From assembly GCF_016461785.1 (NCBI RefSeq), contig NZ_JAEMUH010000007.1, forward strand, positions 140,870 to 204,869: a DNA stretch of 64,000 bases. Reading direction: 5' to 3'. A program made the translations under genes and the position numbers. The notes under the pieces were generated by a model that was not told where the DNA came from, made no database searches, and worked only from the letters and a program-made list of their open reading frames with translations. Shown here piece after piece: positions 50,678 to 59,782 of this stretch. This DNA is from Marinomonas ostreistagni. GTDB taxonomy: Bacteria; Pseudomonadota; Gammaproteobacteria; Pseudomonadales; Marinomonadaceae. Positions within the stretch are counted from its first letter, which is position 1, and every line of letters begins with the position of its first letter.

Positions 50678-51141
50678 TTATTTATGAACGACCTTAAAAT
50701 GCTCTAAAACTAACAACATATCTTCAGTTGGAGTAATACCTAACTCTTCACACTCGTTTGAAAAAACGCCCAGTGAGCTTTTCTCCACCACGATAAGGTT
50801 TTATCGCCCTCACCTTCGGCCGCGGCGAACTCAGCACTCACATCCCTATATTTGCACGTAGAAACTGAACTGATTTCTATGATACAGACTGGCTTACCAC
50901 TCCAATCCGTGACGACTTGAAGATGACCGACTTCAGGACGCTCTTCACCTTCATGGCTGTACCAGTACTCCATGCTACAGGACGCCCGTTTTTCACCTCT
51001 AAGAATCAATTCAGCGCAAACATTAGCGTTGTACTCATCAGAGCAAAAATAATCTGAACTGAAAGAAGTATATTTTTCTGCGGTTTTAAGTGGCAATGAG
51101 TTCAGATAACTCTCTAAATAGGCCCTACTTCTTTCTTCCAT
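50678..51141 (-). pseudogene. ASCH domain protein, apparently frameshifted
   Basis: The open frame runs from ATG 51141 to a stop at 50740 (133 aa) with the ASCH domain (about 30-125; ELILRGEKRASCSMEYWY and KPVCIIEISSVSTCKYRDVSAEFAAAEGEGDKTLSWWRKAHWAFF). The family normally continues with an acidic tail; an adjacent frame reads ECEELGITPTEDMLLVLEHFKVVHK up to a stop at 50678, in just that style. One extra base in the T6 run near 50759-50764 would restore it. So it is either a recent frameshift or a homopolymer sequencing error. ASCH proteins likely bind RNA or process nucleosides. Confidence 0.8.
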
Positions 51142-51476
51142 GAAAACCTCGAATTTGATTAAGAAAACCGCCTTTTAAGGCGATAGATGCTCGTTTATTC
51201 ATTAGCAAGCCAAAACATGAAATCAAACTTATGCGTTTGGTGATTTGTCTTCAGCCTATGGTATTGGTTGCATATTGATCTTAATACACTTCCTTTAACG
51301 CTTCCAAGTCAAAACTAGAGGCCGCAGAGATCGGATCTCTTCTATGCTGTTCTATTTAAGCGTTCTCAGAAAAATCACTTTGGTAGAAGTATCATCAAGA
51401 GCCTGGTTATTCTCAATTTATAATGTTCTAATCGTGAGCATAACACTCGCTCAGTTTATTGCCTGATTGGAGCCAT
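51142..51476. promoter_or_regulatory. Gene-free region upstream of the TPR/LicD/cytidylyltransferase gene
   Basis: 335 bases without a credible reading frame. It contains a palindrome CGCCTTTTAAGGCG near 51170-51183 and a small hairpin AGAGAT-CGG-ATCTCT (51326-51340). The first could end the ASCH message only if transcribed from the other strand, so its role is unclear. Promoters of both divergent genes should lie here. Confidence 0.35.
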
Positions 51477-52982
51477 ATGTCCCCGCTAGATCAACTCAAC
51501 GCCGCCATCAAACAATTCCACTTGGGGCATTATGACAATGCAAAGACTTTATTGGAGGAAGTCAGAAAAGCTGCTCCTGAACTCGTCATGGCGCAACTCT
51601 ATTTGGCTCAAATTGATCTCCTATCAGGAAAAGGTGAACAGTGGATAGCTACTCTGCAAGAACTGATTATTCAGATACCTCATTTCCACGAAGCCTACCA
51701 CGTGTTAGGGCAATGCCTGCAGCAAGCAAAGCAACTACCTCAAGCTGCAGCGACGTTTCATACCGCATTAACACTCGCCTACTTTCAAGTAGAGCAGGAA
51801 GGGATTCCTTCTTGTGTTAAACCGAACACAACATCTCTTAAACCTGATCAAGGCGAGGCTCTGCTTTGGCAAACCTTATCTTTGCTAAAGCAGCATGAAG
51901 TCTATGCTTTTGCTTGTGCAGGCACTCTTTTAGGCTTGGAGCGAGAAGGTCATTTGCTTATCAATGACAAAGACTTGGATATTGGGATAGATTGGCTCCA
52001 AATGAATAAAGCCATTGAGGTATTGGAAAAAAACGGTTGGGCCGAGGCGTCACGCTCCTACGATTTAATCAACCCACGTTGCTTAAAACATAAGGCAACA
52101 GGCATTACGCTGGATCTATGTGGTTTTGGCACCGATAGTAAAAGTGGTGAAGCCATTTGCGGCCTATGGATCGAAGACGTACCATTTCATTGGAACCGCA
52201 TTACAGTCTTTCCTAAAATCGAACTAACCAGCCGCCCTTCACCTGCTGGTGAAGTATGGTATTTAAGCCAACCAGAATTGATGTTAAATGCACTGTATGG
52301 CCAAGATTGGCGTATCCCTGACGCGGATTTCGATACCATTATCTGCGCACAGAATCTAAAACATTTCTCTTGGCTCACATATTGTTACGCCTACTCACGT
52401 TTGTATGGGCAATGGCTTAGAGGCAATACAACCAAAGCTAAACGTATCCTTGATGTACTCCTTGCTCAGCGTCCAAAAGACAAAGTACTAAATCAAATTA
52501 AGCGGCAGTTTGAGCAAATATCTTCTCAACAAAATAGCCAACAGCGAATCTTGGCTCTAGGTTACTTCGACCTGATGCATGAGGGTCATTTGAACTACCT
52601 TGAATTCGCTCGGCAACAGGGAGACGTATTAGTCGTGGGCATTGCTCCAGATAGCTTTTGTCAGCAAAGTAAAGGCTATCAACCAATCATGAATGAAACA
52701 CAGCGAAAAATGCTTATCACTGCTCTATCGATCGTTGATGAAACCCATTTTGTCGCCAACCCCATATCACACACTCAAGCCGCTACGGAATGGATACACT
52801 CACTCAATATCAACAAAGTTGTTTGTGGTAAAGAGTGGCAAGGCTCAGAGCGTTGGCAGAAGCTAGAAAAAGCCCTTGCCCACCACAATATTGATGTAAC
52901 CTATGCTCCAAAAACAGAAGGAGTTTCGACTACTTCAATTAAACAAAAGGTCATATCTCAAACTGACACTAAGAAACATTAG
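51477..52982 (+). CDS. Three-domain fusion: TPR, LicD-like nucleotidyltransferase, cytidylyltransferase
   Basis: 501 aa from ATG 51477 (GGAG five bases upstream). Residues 1-105 are TPR-like helices (HYDNAKTLLEEVRKAAPELVMAQLYLAQIDLL). Residues 125-300 look like a LicD/fukutin-type nucleotidyltransferase: FACAGTLLGLEREG, then NDKDLDIGID (163-172) with the acidic metal residues, then TLDLCGF. Residues 357-490 are a cytidylyltransferase (TagD/ECT type): LGYFDLMHEGHLNYLEFAR with HEGH at 368-371, ending GVSTTSIK (482-489), a version of the ISTT motif. Predicted to build or transfer a CDP-activated phospho-alcohol onto a glycan; the exact product is not known. Monocistronic; no polysaccharide genes adjoin. 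Confidence 0.8.
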   Translation: MSPLDQLNAAIKQFHLGHYDNAKTLLEEVRKAAPELVMAQLYLAQIDLLSGKGEQWIATLQELIIQIPHFHEAYHVLGQCLQQAKQLPQAAATFHTALTLAYFQVEQEGIPSCVKPNTTSLKPDQGEALLWQTLSLLKQHEVYAFACAGTLLGLEREGHLLINDKDLDIGIDWLQMNKAIEVLEKNGWAEASRSYDLINPRCLKHKATGITLDLCGFGTDSKSGEAICGLWIEDVPFHWNRITVFPKIELTSRPSPAGEVWYLSQPELMLNALYGQDWRIPDADFDTIICAQNLKHFSWLTYCYAYSRLYGQWLRGNTTKAKRILDVLLAQRPKDKVLNQIKRQFEQISSQQNSQQRILALGYFDLMHEGHLNYLEFARQQGDVLVVGIAPDSFCQQSKGYQPIMNETQRKMLITALSIVDETHFVANPISHTQAATEWIHSLNINKVVCGKEWQGSERWQKLEKALAHHNIDVTYAPKTEGVSTTSIKQKVISQTDTKKH

Positions 52983-53040
52983 GTTTGGGAAGGTATAGCT
53001 ACCTGCTGCCAAATTGTGACCATTAACTTTATATGCAGGA

Positions 53041-53469
53041 CTATAAATTAATTAAAGTCTTAGCACACAACGCGAGTAATGCGATGTTCGATAAAAGCCC
53101 CATTAGGAAAAAGTAGCTTCGTGGGCTTGGGTTTTCGTTAGTCGCCACTGCGTAATAAAGCAGCATGTGAATAATACGCGCTACAGCGAAGCTCCAAATA
53201 CAGATCATTAACCAAAAGGCATCGGCACCAATCAAGATAGCCAGTAAAATCATACCAAGCATGATTGGTACATTTTCTATCGAGTTCATAAACGTTCGAT
53301 GTGCCCTGAATGTGAACGATTCATGCCCAAGTGACTCGTCCACTTTACCTGGAACAGCTCCTTCCTTACGTGCTTTAGAAATTGCTGCAACAAACCACTG
53401 CGCCATCCAAGTCACAAGAATCACAAACATGCCCCAAAATGCAGTGCCGTATATCGTCGTTAATTCCAT
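53041..53469 (-). CDS. MAPEG family membrane protein
   Basis: Small membrane protein of the MAPEG (eicosanoid/glutathione metabolism) family, 142 aa with four hydrophobic helices. The segment RAHRTFMNSIENVPIMLGMILLAI (about 57-80) carries the Arg/Asn-Glu pattern of glutathione-binding MAPEG proteins, and RIIHMLLYYAVATNENPSPRSYFFLMGL follows. Start ATG 53469 with GGAG at good distance; an upstream in-frame ATG (53514) lacks support. Solitary gene. Confidence 0.88.
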   Translation of the reverse strand: MELTTIYGTAFWGMFVILVTWMAQWFVAAISKARKEGAVPGKVDESLGHESFTFRAHRTFMNSIENVPIMLGMILLAILIGADAFWLMICIWSFAVARIIHMLLYYAVATNENPSPRSYFFLMGLLSNIALLALCAKTLINL

Positions 53470-53683
53470 TACATATTCTCCTTTTTCATTAGAGTGATAT
53501 GAATAACGTCGCACAGCAAAGCGCTACATGCACTCTGCTAAAAGACATCTGCAAAGGATTAACGCAGGCTTTGCATGGTTATTGAACAAAGCTGGGGGAG
53601 GTTTAAAGAGACGTGACAAAACAACACGGTCTGAGCTTGTAATTGCCTTCACGTTCAAGCTCCTGCCAAACAACTAATTAACG

Positions 53684-54043
53684 CTACTGATGCGTCTCAA
53701 AGTAACGCTTTTCCTGCTCTAAAATGCGCTCGCTATTTAATGAAGCAAGGCTGATATCAGGTGAGTTAGGCAACATACCGATGGTTTGTAAATGCAGATA
53801 ACGCATGGCACAAACGCGCAAGAAAGAAGTGAAATTATCCAAATCATGACCCGCTGCCAATGCCTCATGGTTAAGCTTCACAATCATCTGCGCCAGCGAT
53901 AGCTTATCCCGCTGAGCGATTTCCTCTAAGGTAAACCAGAAGATATTTTCCAATCGAATGCTGGTGACCATGCCATCAATACGCACAGAGCGCGTGACGT
54001 TTTGCCATAGGCTGGGGTCTGAGTTCACAAACAGCTTGCACAT
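53684..54043 (-). CDS. Ribbon-helix-helix domain protein
   Basis: 119 aa with the RHH_4 pattern: VTRSVRIDGMVTSIRLENIFWFTLEEIAQRDKLSLAQMIVKLNHEA (about 16-60), a ribbon-helix-helix fold with the conserved W-LEEIA core. Likely DNA-binding, although proteins of this subfamily often lack a mapped target. The C-terminus is helical (SFLRVCAMRYLHLQ). Unaccompanied by a toxin gene. No further assignment. Confidence 0.8.
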   Translation of the reverse strand: MCKLFVNSDPSLWQNVTRSVRIDGMVTSIRLENIFWFTLEEIAQRDKLSLAQMIVKLNHEALAAGHDLDNFTSFLRVCAMRYLHLQTIGMLPNSPDISLASLNSERILEQEKRYFETHQ

Positions 54044-54194
54044 AAAATCATCCTGTTAAAATCCCTTAACAACGCAAAAGAACAAACGCAGACAAAATAG
54101 GTTAGCTGAATTTTTCGGAAAGTCAGAGGAATGGCGCACTAATTTACGCAATAGTGACTATCCACTCCCCCAACATCGCAGAGTAAAGATCAGG

Positions 54195-54764
54195 TTAGCG
54201 GTTTAGCAAAACATAAAACTGCGCTAACCACGCAGGGTGCGCTGGCCACGCAGGCGCTGTGACTAAGTTACCATCGGTCACCGCCTGATCCACTGGGATA
54301 TCAGCGTAGACACCTTTGGCAAGCTCTACTTCTGGCTGACACGCAGGGTAAGCGGAACATTGCTTGCCCTCCAACACACCCGCCGCCGCCAACAACTGAG
54401 CACCGTGACAAATCGCGGCAACTGGCTTATCCGCTTTAAAGAAATGCTGCACCATGGCAATCACGTCTTTATTTAAACGCAAATACTCCGGCGCACGACC
54501 ACCCGGAATCACCAAAGCATCATAGTCTTCAGCCTTAATCTCACTAAAGGTCGCGTTTAACGTAAAACGGTGACCAGGCTTTTCGGTGTAGGTCTGATCC
54601 CCTTCAAAATCGTGGATCGCCGTTGCAACAGAGTCACCAGCTTTCTTATCAGGACAGACTGCATCCACCTGATGGCCGACACTTAACAACGTCTGAAACG
54701 GCACCATGGTTTCGTAATCTTCCGTGAAATCACCCGTGATCATTAAGATTTTTTTATTAGACAT
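54195..54764 (-). CDS. DJ-1/PfpI family protein
   Basis: 189 aa. DJ-1/PfpI fold with nucleophile elbow [14 protein letters not shown] (Cys about 116), [18 protein letters not shown] (about 76-93) and [19 protein letters not shown] at the C-terminus. It resembles the YhbO/PfpI deglycase-protease-like group. Candidate chaperone, glyoxalase or deglycase; not decidable. AGGAAG precedes the ATG. Next gene on the strand is 99 bases away. Confidence 0.88.
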   Translation of the reverse strand: MSNKKILMITGDFTEDYETMVPFQTLLSVGHQVDAVCPDKKAGDSVATAIHDFEGDQTYTEKPGHRFTLNATFSEIKAEDYDALVIPGGRAPEYLRLNKDVIAMVQHFFKADKPVAAICHGAQLLAAAGVLEGKQCSAYPACQPEVELAKGVYADIPVDQAVTDGNLVTAPAWPAHPAWLAQFYVLLNR

Positions 54765-54863
54765 AATGCTTCCTCTTATTGTGTTTCCAACAGAGGTAAG
54801 TTGTAACAGTTAGAGTGGCGCGGGAGGTATTAACGGGTTGTTACATGGGGTGAAGCCGCCTGC

Positions 54864-55229
54864 TCATACAGAAAGCCTTATCAGACGTAAACGATGTCCA
54901 TCGTGATCAATCATCGTAAAGGTCTCTCCAAAACTCAACGTTTCAATGGGTTGGATAGGCTGCAAATCGAGTGATTGCCAGCGGAGCCATTGAGTATTCA
55001 GCTCATCGAGGCTATCGACGTGTAGAACTACTTCAACACCACCGACCACACCATTGGTTGAGGGAATAACTTTATCCTGTTGCCACAAACGCAGAGATTG
55101 CCCATTGGGCGTGACAAACAACGCGAAGTCATCGGACTGCCTGATAGGCGGTTGTTCTAGAAGCTCGCTATATAAGGTGACACTTTTTGAAAGGGACGCA
55201 ACATAAAGCACAAAGCCATTTAATATCAT
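54864..55229 (-). CDS. VOC family protein (glyoxalase-like)
   Basis: 121 aa protein with one VOC module pair: LNGFVLYVASLSKSVTLYSELLEQPP (about 3-28) and VEVVLHVDSLDELNTQW plus FTMIDHDGHRLRLIRL near the end (Asp/His/Arg pattern of metal-type VOC proteins). Start at ATG 55229 with GGAG seven bases upstream, rather than at 55343, which would overlap the regulator gene. It follows the YafY-type regulator, its likely controller. Confidence 0.82.
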   Translation of the reverse strand: MILNGFVLYVASLSKSVTLYSELLEQPPIRQSDDFALFVTPNGQSLRLWQQDKVIPSTNGVVGGVEVVLHVDSLDELNTQWLRWQSLDLQPIQPIETLSFGETFTMIDHDGHRLRLIRLSV

Positions 55230-55305
55230 ACTGAAACTCCATTCTGTGTTAAGAAGAAGTCCAGCATAAATTACCTGTACGTCAGTTTTTGTCAGTAGCG
55301 GTTGA

Positions 55306-56004
55306 TTAAAATGGTAACGGCTTAGAAATCTGTTGTTGCTCATACCACTGATTCATCAGAGTACGCCGGGGCGTTGGATAACGAGCCTCATCCTTGATGA
55401 CTAACTCGTTTAATCGATCAACGCGAAAATGTCGAAAGTCTTGGCGCACCTCACACCAAGCAATTAACACGAGTGCTGTTTGGAAGTAGCCCAATGCCAT
55501 CGGCCATACCACTCGTTGGCTGTTATGCCCTACTTTATCTTGATACTTAAACTCGACTTTGAACTCAGCTTGTAGTGCAGCTCGTAAACGGGCCACATTG
55601 ATATCATCACCAAGCGACGCAGTGGGTCCAACCAAGAGAGTATTGTGTGTCACCTCATCTGCCAAATCGGCTGGCAATTCAGACAGCACTTTCCCCAAAC
55701 ACGACTCTGCACTCTGTGCCAGTGCAGGATCCGCCTGACGAGTGACCCAGCGCATGCCTAATACCAGTGCCTCTAGTTCTTGCGATGTGAAATTTAAGGG
55801 AGGCAACCAAAATCCCGAGACCATTTGATAGCCAACACCTGCTTCGCCTTCGATTTGAGCCCCTTGCTCCTGCAGCGTTGCAATATCGCGGTAAATACTG
55901 CGCACACTGACATTGAGCCGCTGCGCGAGTTGACTTGCAGAGACCGGACGACGACTTTGACGTAACAAGTCCAGTAAGGATAACAAGCGCTTTGATCGAC
56001 TCAC
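55306..56004 (-). CDS. YafY-type HTH/WYL regulator
   Basis: 232 aa. N-terminal DeoR-like helix-turn-helix (about 1-60; RRPVSASQLAQRLNVSVRSIYRDIATLQEQGAQI) and a WYL domain (about 135-220; VVWPMALGYFQTALVLIAWCEVRQDFRHFRVDRLNEL). Such proteins bind a ligand or single-stranded nucleic acid through WYL and regulate nearby genes, here perhaps the VOC gene downstream. It overlaps the ATPase gene by four bases (56001-56004). Confidence 0.93.
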   Translation of the reverse strand: MSRSKRLLSLLDLLRQSRRPVSASQLAQRLNVSVRSIYRDIATLQEQGAQIEGEAGVGYQMVSGFWLPPLNFTSQELEALVLGMRWVTRQADPALAQSAESCLGKVLSELPADLADEVTHNTLLVGPTASLGDDINVARLRAALQAEFKVEFKYQDKVGHNSQRVVWPMALGYFQTALVLIAWCEVRQDFRHFRVDRLNELVIKDEARYPTPRRTLMNQWYEQQQISKPLPF

Positions 56005-56480
56005 TTTATCGTTAAACCTTCATCAGCCGTCGGCGCTTCAAAGTACTGAGTTACATGATGAAAAACGCTTTCCGTGTCAAACTGCGCTCGTTCAGGAAAT
56101 TCAATACGACGCTGTGCAATTTGAGACAAACATTGCTCATCTGTCACGTCTAAAAACCACAGTTCGTGGCGACAATTCACTTCGCGACATAGCGATACAA
56201 ACCATGCTCTTTGCTTCAATGTGTTTGCAGGAAAGTCCATAACGACATTCACACCAAGGTTGAGCAGACTTTGAACGTGCATTTTAACAAACGGTTTGAT
56301 GAGGTTTGAGAACTTAATGTAGTCATCAAAGGTGTTAATCTGTGAAGGATAATGGGCCGCTAACCATTCATCTTCTGAGACGAGAACAGCATGATTCTCA
56401 GCCGCAATAATTTTGGATTTCGTGGACTTGCCCGCCCCCATCTTACCGCAGAAAAAAAACAGCACTCCCTGATGTTCCAT
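56001..56480 (-). CDS. P-loop kinase-like ATP-binding protein
   Basis: 159 aa AAA_33-type protein. Walker A FCGKMGAGKSTKSK (about 8-21), SEDEW motif, then MDFPANTLKQRAWFVSLCREVN and LWFLDVTDEQCLSQIAQRRI as the lid-like region. Resembles small zeta-toxin/gluconate-kinase-like P-loop kinases. Start ATG 56480 with GGAGG eight bases upstream; residues before it are not conserved. Overlaps the regulator gene, so probably one transcript. Substrate unknown. Confidence 0.75.
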   Translation of the reverse strand: MEHQGVLFFFCGKMGAGKSTKSKIIAAENHAVLVSEDEWLAAHYPSQINTFDDYIKFSNLIKPFVKMHVQSLLNLGVNVVMDFPANTLKQRAWFVSLCREVNCRHELWFLDVTDEQCLSQIAQRRIEFPERAQFDTESVFHHVTQYFEAPTADEGLTIK

Positions 56481-56585
56481 CTCTCCTCCAGTCATTCTTA
56501 ACAACTTGTTGCCTTGCTTGCACATTGTCTTAGATTAAAAATACAACCAATCATACAAAATTTGCTCTTCAGTTCATTAAACCGA

Positions 56586-57314
56586 TTAAGCCGAACCGCA
56601 TTTTTTATTCAATGCAGTAGCGTTATACAACACAGGCCATTGGTTTTGCCAGTTACTCCAAACAATATCGTCCGTTAACAAAGTGCTCATGAAATGCGCT
56701 ACGTTTATGCGGCTTGTTTGGCCTGTATCTATAATCACACCCAATTGAGGTGAGGAAAAAACTTTGTAATCGGTAACTTCATCGTGATCAACCAAGTTAT
56801 CCGGTCGAACAATACTCCACGTCAGATTTGGGCAGGTTTGGTTTTGCAAAAAAGCGGCTGCAAGTTCATTGTCTCTCTGGGGCGGCAAAATTTTACGTAA
56901 TGCTGAAATTACGACTCGGTCCACTCCCTTCAATTGCTCATTATTACGAGCATTTACCACACCATTACTGCTCATTAACACTAAGCGTATCGGCTTATGT
57001 TGAGTCAATTCAACCAACCGTTGTACTGCGTCTCGAACTAGAGTTCGCGGTTTTCCCCATATACCTTGCAGCGTTAGATTGTGCCCCAAACAGCATGCTA
57101 TACCATCCACTTCATCTAATACCGAGCTCAGCTCACTATCCGATACTTCCAGCAAGTTCCCCTGTTGAATTCTTATATTCCGATGAGAAAGAATTGATAC
57201 AGGCAAAGCTTCTATTGTCCTAACAAAACCAAATACCGTATGTCCGCTTGCAAGGAGTTGTGAAGCAAGCAACCTCCCCGTAGCGCCTGTCAAACCTGCA
57301 ACAAAAATTTTCAT
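56586..57314 (-). CDS. NAD(P)-binding SDR-like protein
   Basis: 242 aa. Rossmann motif VAGLTGATGRLLASQLLASG (about 4-23) of the NAD(P)-binding/YwnB group; VLMSSNGVVNA and the YNATA-like end follow. It resembles flavin reductase/biliverdin reductase-like or quinone-reductase proteins of the atypical SDR class. Start ATG 57314. Divergent from a LysR regulator at 57410, with a 95-base gap. Confidence 0.83.
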   Translation of the reverse strand: MKIFVAGLTGATGRLLASQLLASGHTVFGFVRTIEALPVSILSHRNIRIQQGNLLEVSDSELSSVLDEVDGIACCLGHNLTLQGIWGKPRTLVRDAVQRLVELTQHKPIRLVLMSSNGVVNARNNEQLKGVDRVVISALRKILPPQRDNELAAAFLQNQTCPNLTWSIVRPDNLVDHDEVTDYKVFSSPQLGVIIDTGQTSRINVAHFMSTLLTDDIVWSNWQNQWPVLYNATALNKKCGSA

Positions 57315-57409
57315 TCGAATCACTTGTCTCTTAATAGCGATTTGCCCACTATACAAATGCATAAATGAAAGATATACGGCAAAAACAACTACAAGGTATG
57401 CATTAACGA

Positions 57410-58288
57410 ATGAATAAAAACACATTCGATTGGAATCACGCGCGAGTCTTTCTTACTGTCGCCAAAAAGGGCTCATTAACTGCAGCAGCGGAAGCGCTTA
57501 ATCTCAGCCAGTCTACTCTCAGTCGACAAATGAACACTCTAGAAACCCAACTCGGACTTACCTTATTCGAACGCATGGGGCGAGGCATTCAAATAACAGA
57601 CGCAGGGTATCAATTAATTCACCACATCGAAGTCATGCAAGAAGCAGCGATGCAAGTCTCACTGAGTGCAAAAGGTCACTCTGAAAGCTTGTATGGCTCC
57701 GTCACCATAGCTGTCAGCGAATTGGATGCAGCCTTTCGCTTGCCCCCGATATTGCAGCGTATTCGTGAACAAGCACCAGAACTACAATTAAATATTGAAG
57801 TATCTAATGCCATTACTAACCTCAAGGCGCGTGATGCCGACATCGCATTACGTAATAAACGCCCTGAACAGACTGACTTGATCGCCCGCAAAATAGGCGT
57901 GGAATCAATTGATTTATTTGGCACACCAGAATACATATCTAAACTAGAATTCAACGGATATAAAAATGTCCAAATTATTGGCTTTGATAAACAAGAAAAA
58001 GTGATTGAAATTTTGCAGCAGGGCAATTGGTCAGTGGGTCTTGAGAACTTTCAAGTGACCACTAATTTTCAGTGGCTCCATGTGTTACTTGCACAACAAG
58101 GCAACAGTTTGATCATCTTGCCAACAGACATCGGAAAACGCCTCGGACTCAAAGCCATACGCCGAACTGCTAATCCTTTACTTGAATTACCAGTTTGGTT
58201 AGTTAGCCATCGTGAGCTACGTACCAACCCTCGAGTGCGTTTTGTATTTGATCTTCTTGTGGATGGACTAAATGAAGACTTTACGTAA
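57410..58288 (+). CDS. LysR-family regulator
   Basis: 292 aa LysR-type regulator. N-terminal helix-turn-helix FLTVAKKGSLTAAAEALNLSQSTLSRQMNTLETQLGLTLFERMGRGIQITDAG (about 13-65), then an effector domain. Divergent from the SDR gene, which it may regulate by the usual divergent LysR logic. No binding site (T-N11-A) was fixed. Confidence 0.92.
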   Translation: MNKNTFDWNHARVFLTVAKKGSLTAAAEALNLSQSTLSRQMNTLETQLGLTLFERMGRGIQITDAGYQLIHHIEVMQEAAMQVSLSAKGHSESLYGSVTIAVSELDAAFRLPPILQRIREQAPELQLNIEVSNAITNLKARDADIALRNKRPEQTDLIARKIGVESIDLFGTPEYISKLEFNGYKNVQIIGFDKQEKVIEILQQGNWSVGLENFQVTTNFQWLHVLLAQQGNSLIILPTDIGKRLGLKAIRRTANPLLELPVWLVSHRELRTNPRVRFVFDLLVDGLNEDFT

Positions 58289-58360
58289 CATCCTTACGCC
58301 AAGTAGCTCTCAAACTAAAAGGGTGAAGCGAGTCACTGAGTTGAACAGCTATGAATACAC

Positions 58361-58636
58361 TCACCCTAGAATTTCATAGTGCCGCTCAACATTTACTGTC
58401 ACCTTCCCCCAATAAGATGCTTTCACTCGTTGCTGGTGGAGTTCAAATGATTCTTTATCCTCGAACTCTTCGTAAACGTCAAAGCGAAGAGGGTTCTCTG
58501 GGTTTTGAATAACACTAAACGTGATACAGCCTGTTTCTTCGAGTGTAAGGCGTGTGTGATTTACCAATTCAGTTTGTACTAATTCAAGATCCGACTCTGG
58601 GACTAGAATAAAACCTTTTAATGTTACTTTTGGCAT
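58361..58636 (-). CDS. Antibiotic biosynthesis monooxygenase (ABM) family protein, intact copy
   Basis: 91 aa with the ABM dimeric alpha-beta barrel pattern: VTLKGFILVPESDLELVQTELVNHTRLTLEETGCITFSV and NPLRFDVYEEFEDKESFELHQQRVKASYWG. Start ATG 58636, AAGGAAG upstream. Such proteins act as small oxidoreductases or ligand binders. A second, truncated copy lies at 62229-62428. Cassette-like size and spacing; upstream is an attC-like half site. Confidence 0.85.
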   Translation of the reverse strand: MPKVTLKGFILVPESDLELVQTELVNHTRLTLEETGCITFSVIQNPENPLRFDVYEEFEDKESFELHQQRVKASYWGKVTVNVERHYEILG

Positions 58637-58706
58637 GGGCTTCCTTGTGGTGTGTGAAGTCATAAATAATCGGTACAGATGAAGCGCAACGGAATTCACA
58701 TCAGAG

Positions 58707-59231
58707 TTAATTTGCCTTGTTAGACGACGATTTCATTGCCGATTTTGTAGCGAATATGACTATCCCAACACCAAAGACGATCACGGCAACCAATATCAAA
58801 AATGTGGTTTCAAATGAAATCCCGGATGCGCTTTCAGCTGTATTTAACATGAATAGATGAATAAATGAGAAAAGCGTTAGCGGTATCGACAAGATAAGCC
58901 CAACCAGTTCAATCCAGAATAATGCTTTCGGCATTTTGTCTGGCGAGATAGGGAATATTTTTCCTAAATCCAGCGCATACACAAAAAAGTATGAAATTCC
59001 ACAAAGAACCGAAGCGATGACAGCAAGCTTGGAGCCAGCCAATACAAAATAGACCAATATAAGACTGCCAATCCCCAACACCGTGAGAAACACATTGAAT
59101 ATTCCCAGTGTCATAGGAGATATGTGCGAGAAATCTCTATTTTCAATTGGACCACCTGGAATAAGAGTGGCAAGTAATAGTACTGATAGTCCAAGCAAGC
59201 TTGCGACTGCATATCCGAGATAATGTTCCAT
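58707..59231 (-). CDS. Hypothetical membrane protein
   Basis: 174 aa with five hydrophobic segments (about 5-25, 40-62, 68-86, 103-125 and 147-165) and short polar loops. Not recognised. The ATG at 59231 lies 13 bases from a collapsed attC-like sequence and its stop near an AACAAGG sequence, which suggests a cassette-borne gene. No enzyme motif; it may be a small inner membrane protein of unknown role. Confidence 0.6.
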   Translation of the reverse strand: MEHYLGYAVASLLGLSVLLLATLIPGGPIENRDFSHISPMTLGIFNVFLTVLGIGSLILVYFVLAGSKLAVIASVLCGISYFFVYALDLGKIFPISPDKMPKALFWIELVGLILSIPLTLFSFIHLFMLNTAESASGISFETTFLILVAVIVFGVGIVIFATKSAMKSSSNKAN

Positions 59232-59243
59232 GGTTTTTCCTCG

Positions 59244-59286
59244 TCAAATACCGCGTTAAAGAGCGACATACATGCTTGTTTTACAC
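59244..59286 (-). other. Collapsed attC-like element
   Basis: Only about 43 bases between the GNAT stop and the next gene. On the minus strand it reads AAACAAGCATG ... TCTTTAACGCGGTATTTGA. It shares the block CCGCGTTAAA (plus strand 59251-59260) and its flanks with the longer attC-like element at 63443-63571, so it looks like an attC that has lost its middle. Confidence 0.4.
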
Positions 59287-59694
59287 TTAGTGCTCCGTGC
59301 CTGCGTATACCCACATTGGCTCTGTTTTACCGGCGCGCTCGAAGCCTAAGGCTTTATAGAACTCTATAGCTTCACCGTCAGCGGTAAGCATTTGCTGGTG
59401 AAAGCCACCGTAGATAGATTGCATAGCCTCCATCATTTTACGACCGATCCCTTTGCCGTGTTTGGATGGGTGAACAAGCATATGAGGGTAATAGACCACC
59501 AGATGCCCATCAGATATTGCGTTGCCTACACCAACCAACTCTCCATCAATACGCGCTGTGACCAACGTGTGAGAATTACGCAAAGCAGGCAATAGCTGTT
59601 CAGGCTTTTCAGCTGAAGACCAGTGATTAGCCCGGTATAACTCTACGATTTCGGCCTCTTCGATCTCGCCGTTGAATTCAATTTTAATATCCAT
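59287..59694 (-). CDS. GNAT family acetyltransferase
   Basis: 135 aa. GNAT fold with the acetyl-CoA motif HPSKHGKGIGRKMMEAM (about 71-87; R/Q-x-x-G-x-G/A pattern) and the C-terminal FYKALGFERAGKTEPMWVY. Close to the family of small GCN5-related proteins common in cassette arrays. Start at ATG 59694 with GAGG six bases upstream; ATG 59736 would run into attC-like sequence. Acceptor unknown. Confidence 0.85.
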   Translation of the reverse strand: MDIKIEFNGEIEEAEIVELYRANHWSSAEKPEQLLPALRNSHTLVTARIDGELVGVGNAISDGHLVVYYPHMLVHPSKHGKGIGRKMMEAMQSIYGGFHQQMLTADGEAIEFYKALGFERAGKTEPMWVYAGTEH

Positions 59695-59782
59695 ATTTAC
59701 CTCGGTTTTGAATAATGCCTTAATCAGGGATGCCATAGACGTCGCTTGAACTGACTTGTTAACACTTTGGCCTGAATTAATA

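Noticed and set aside
59111..59314. 67-codon minus-strand frame in the collapsed attC-like site
   Set aside because: It runs through non-coding attC-like sequence and overlaps the membrane protein gene in another frame.
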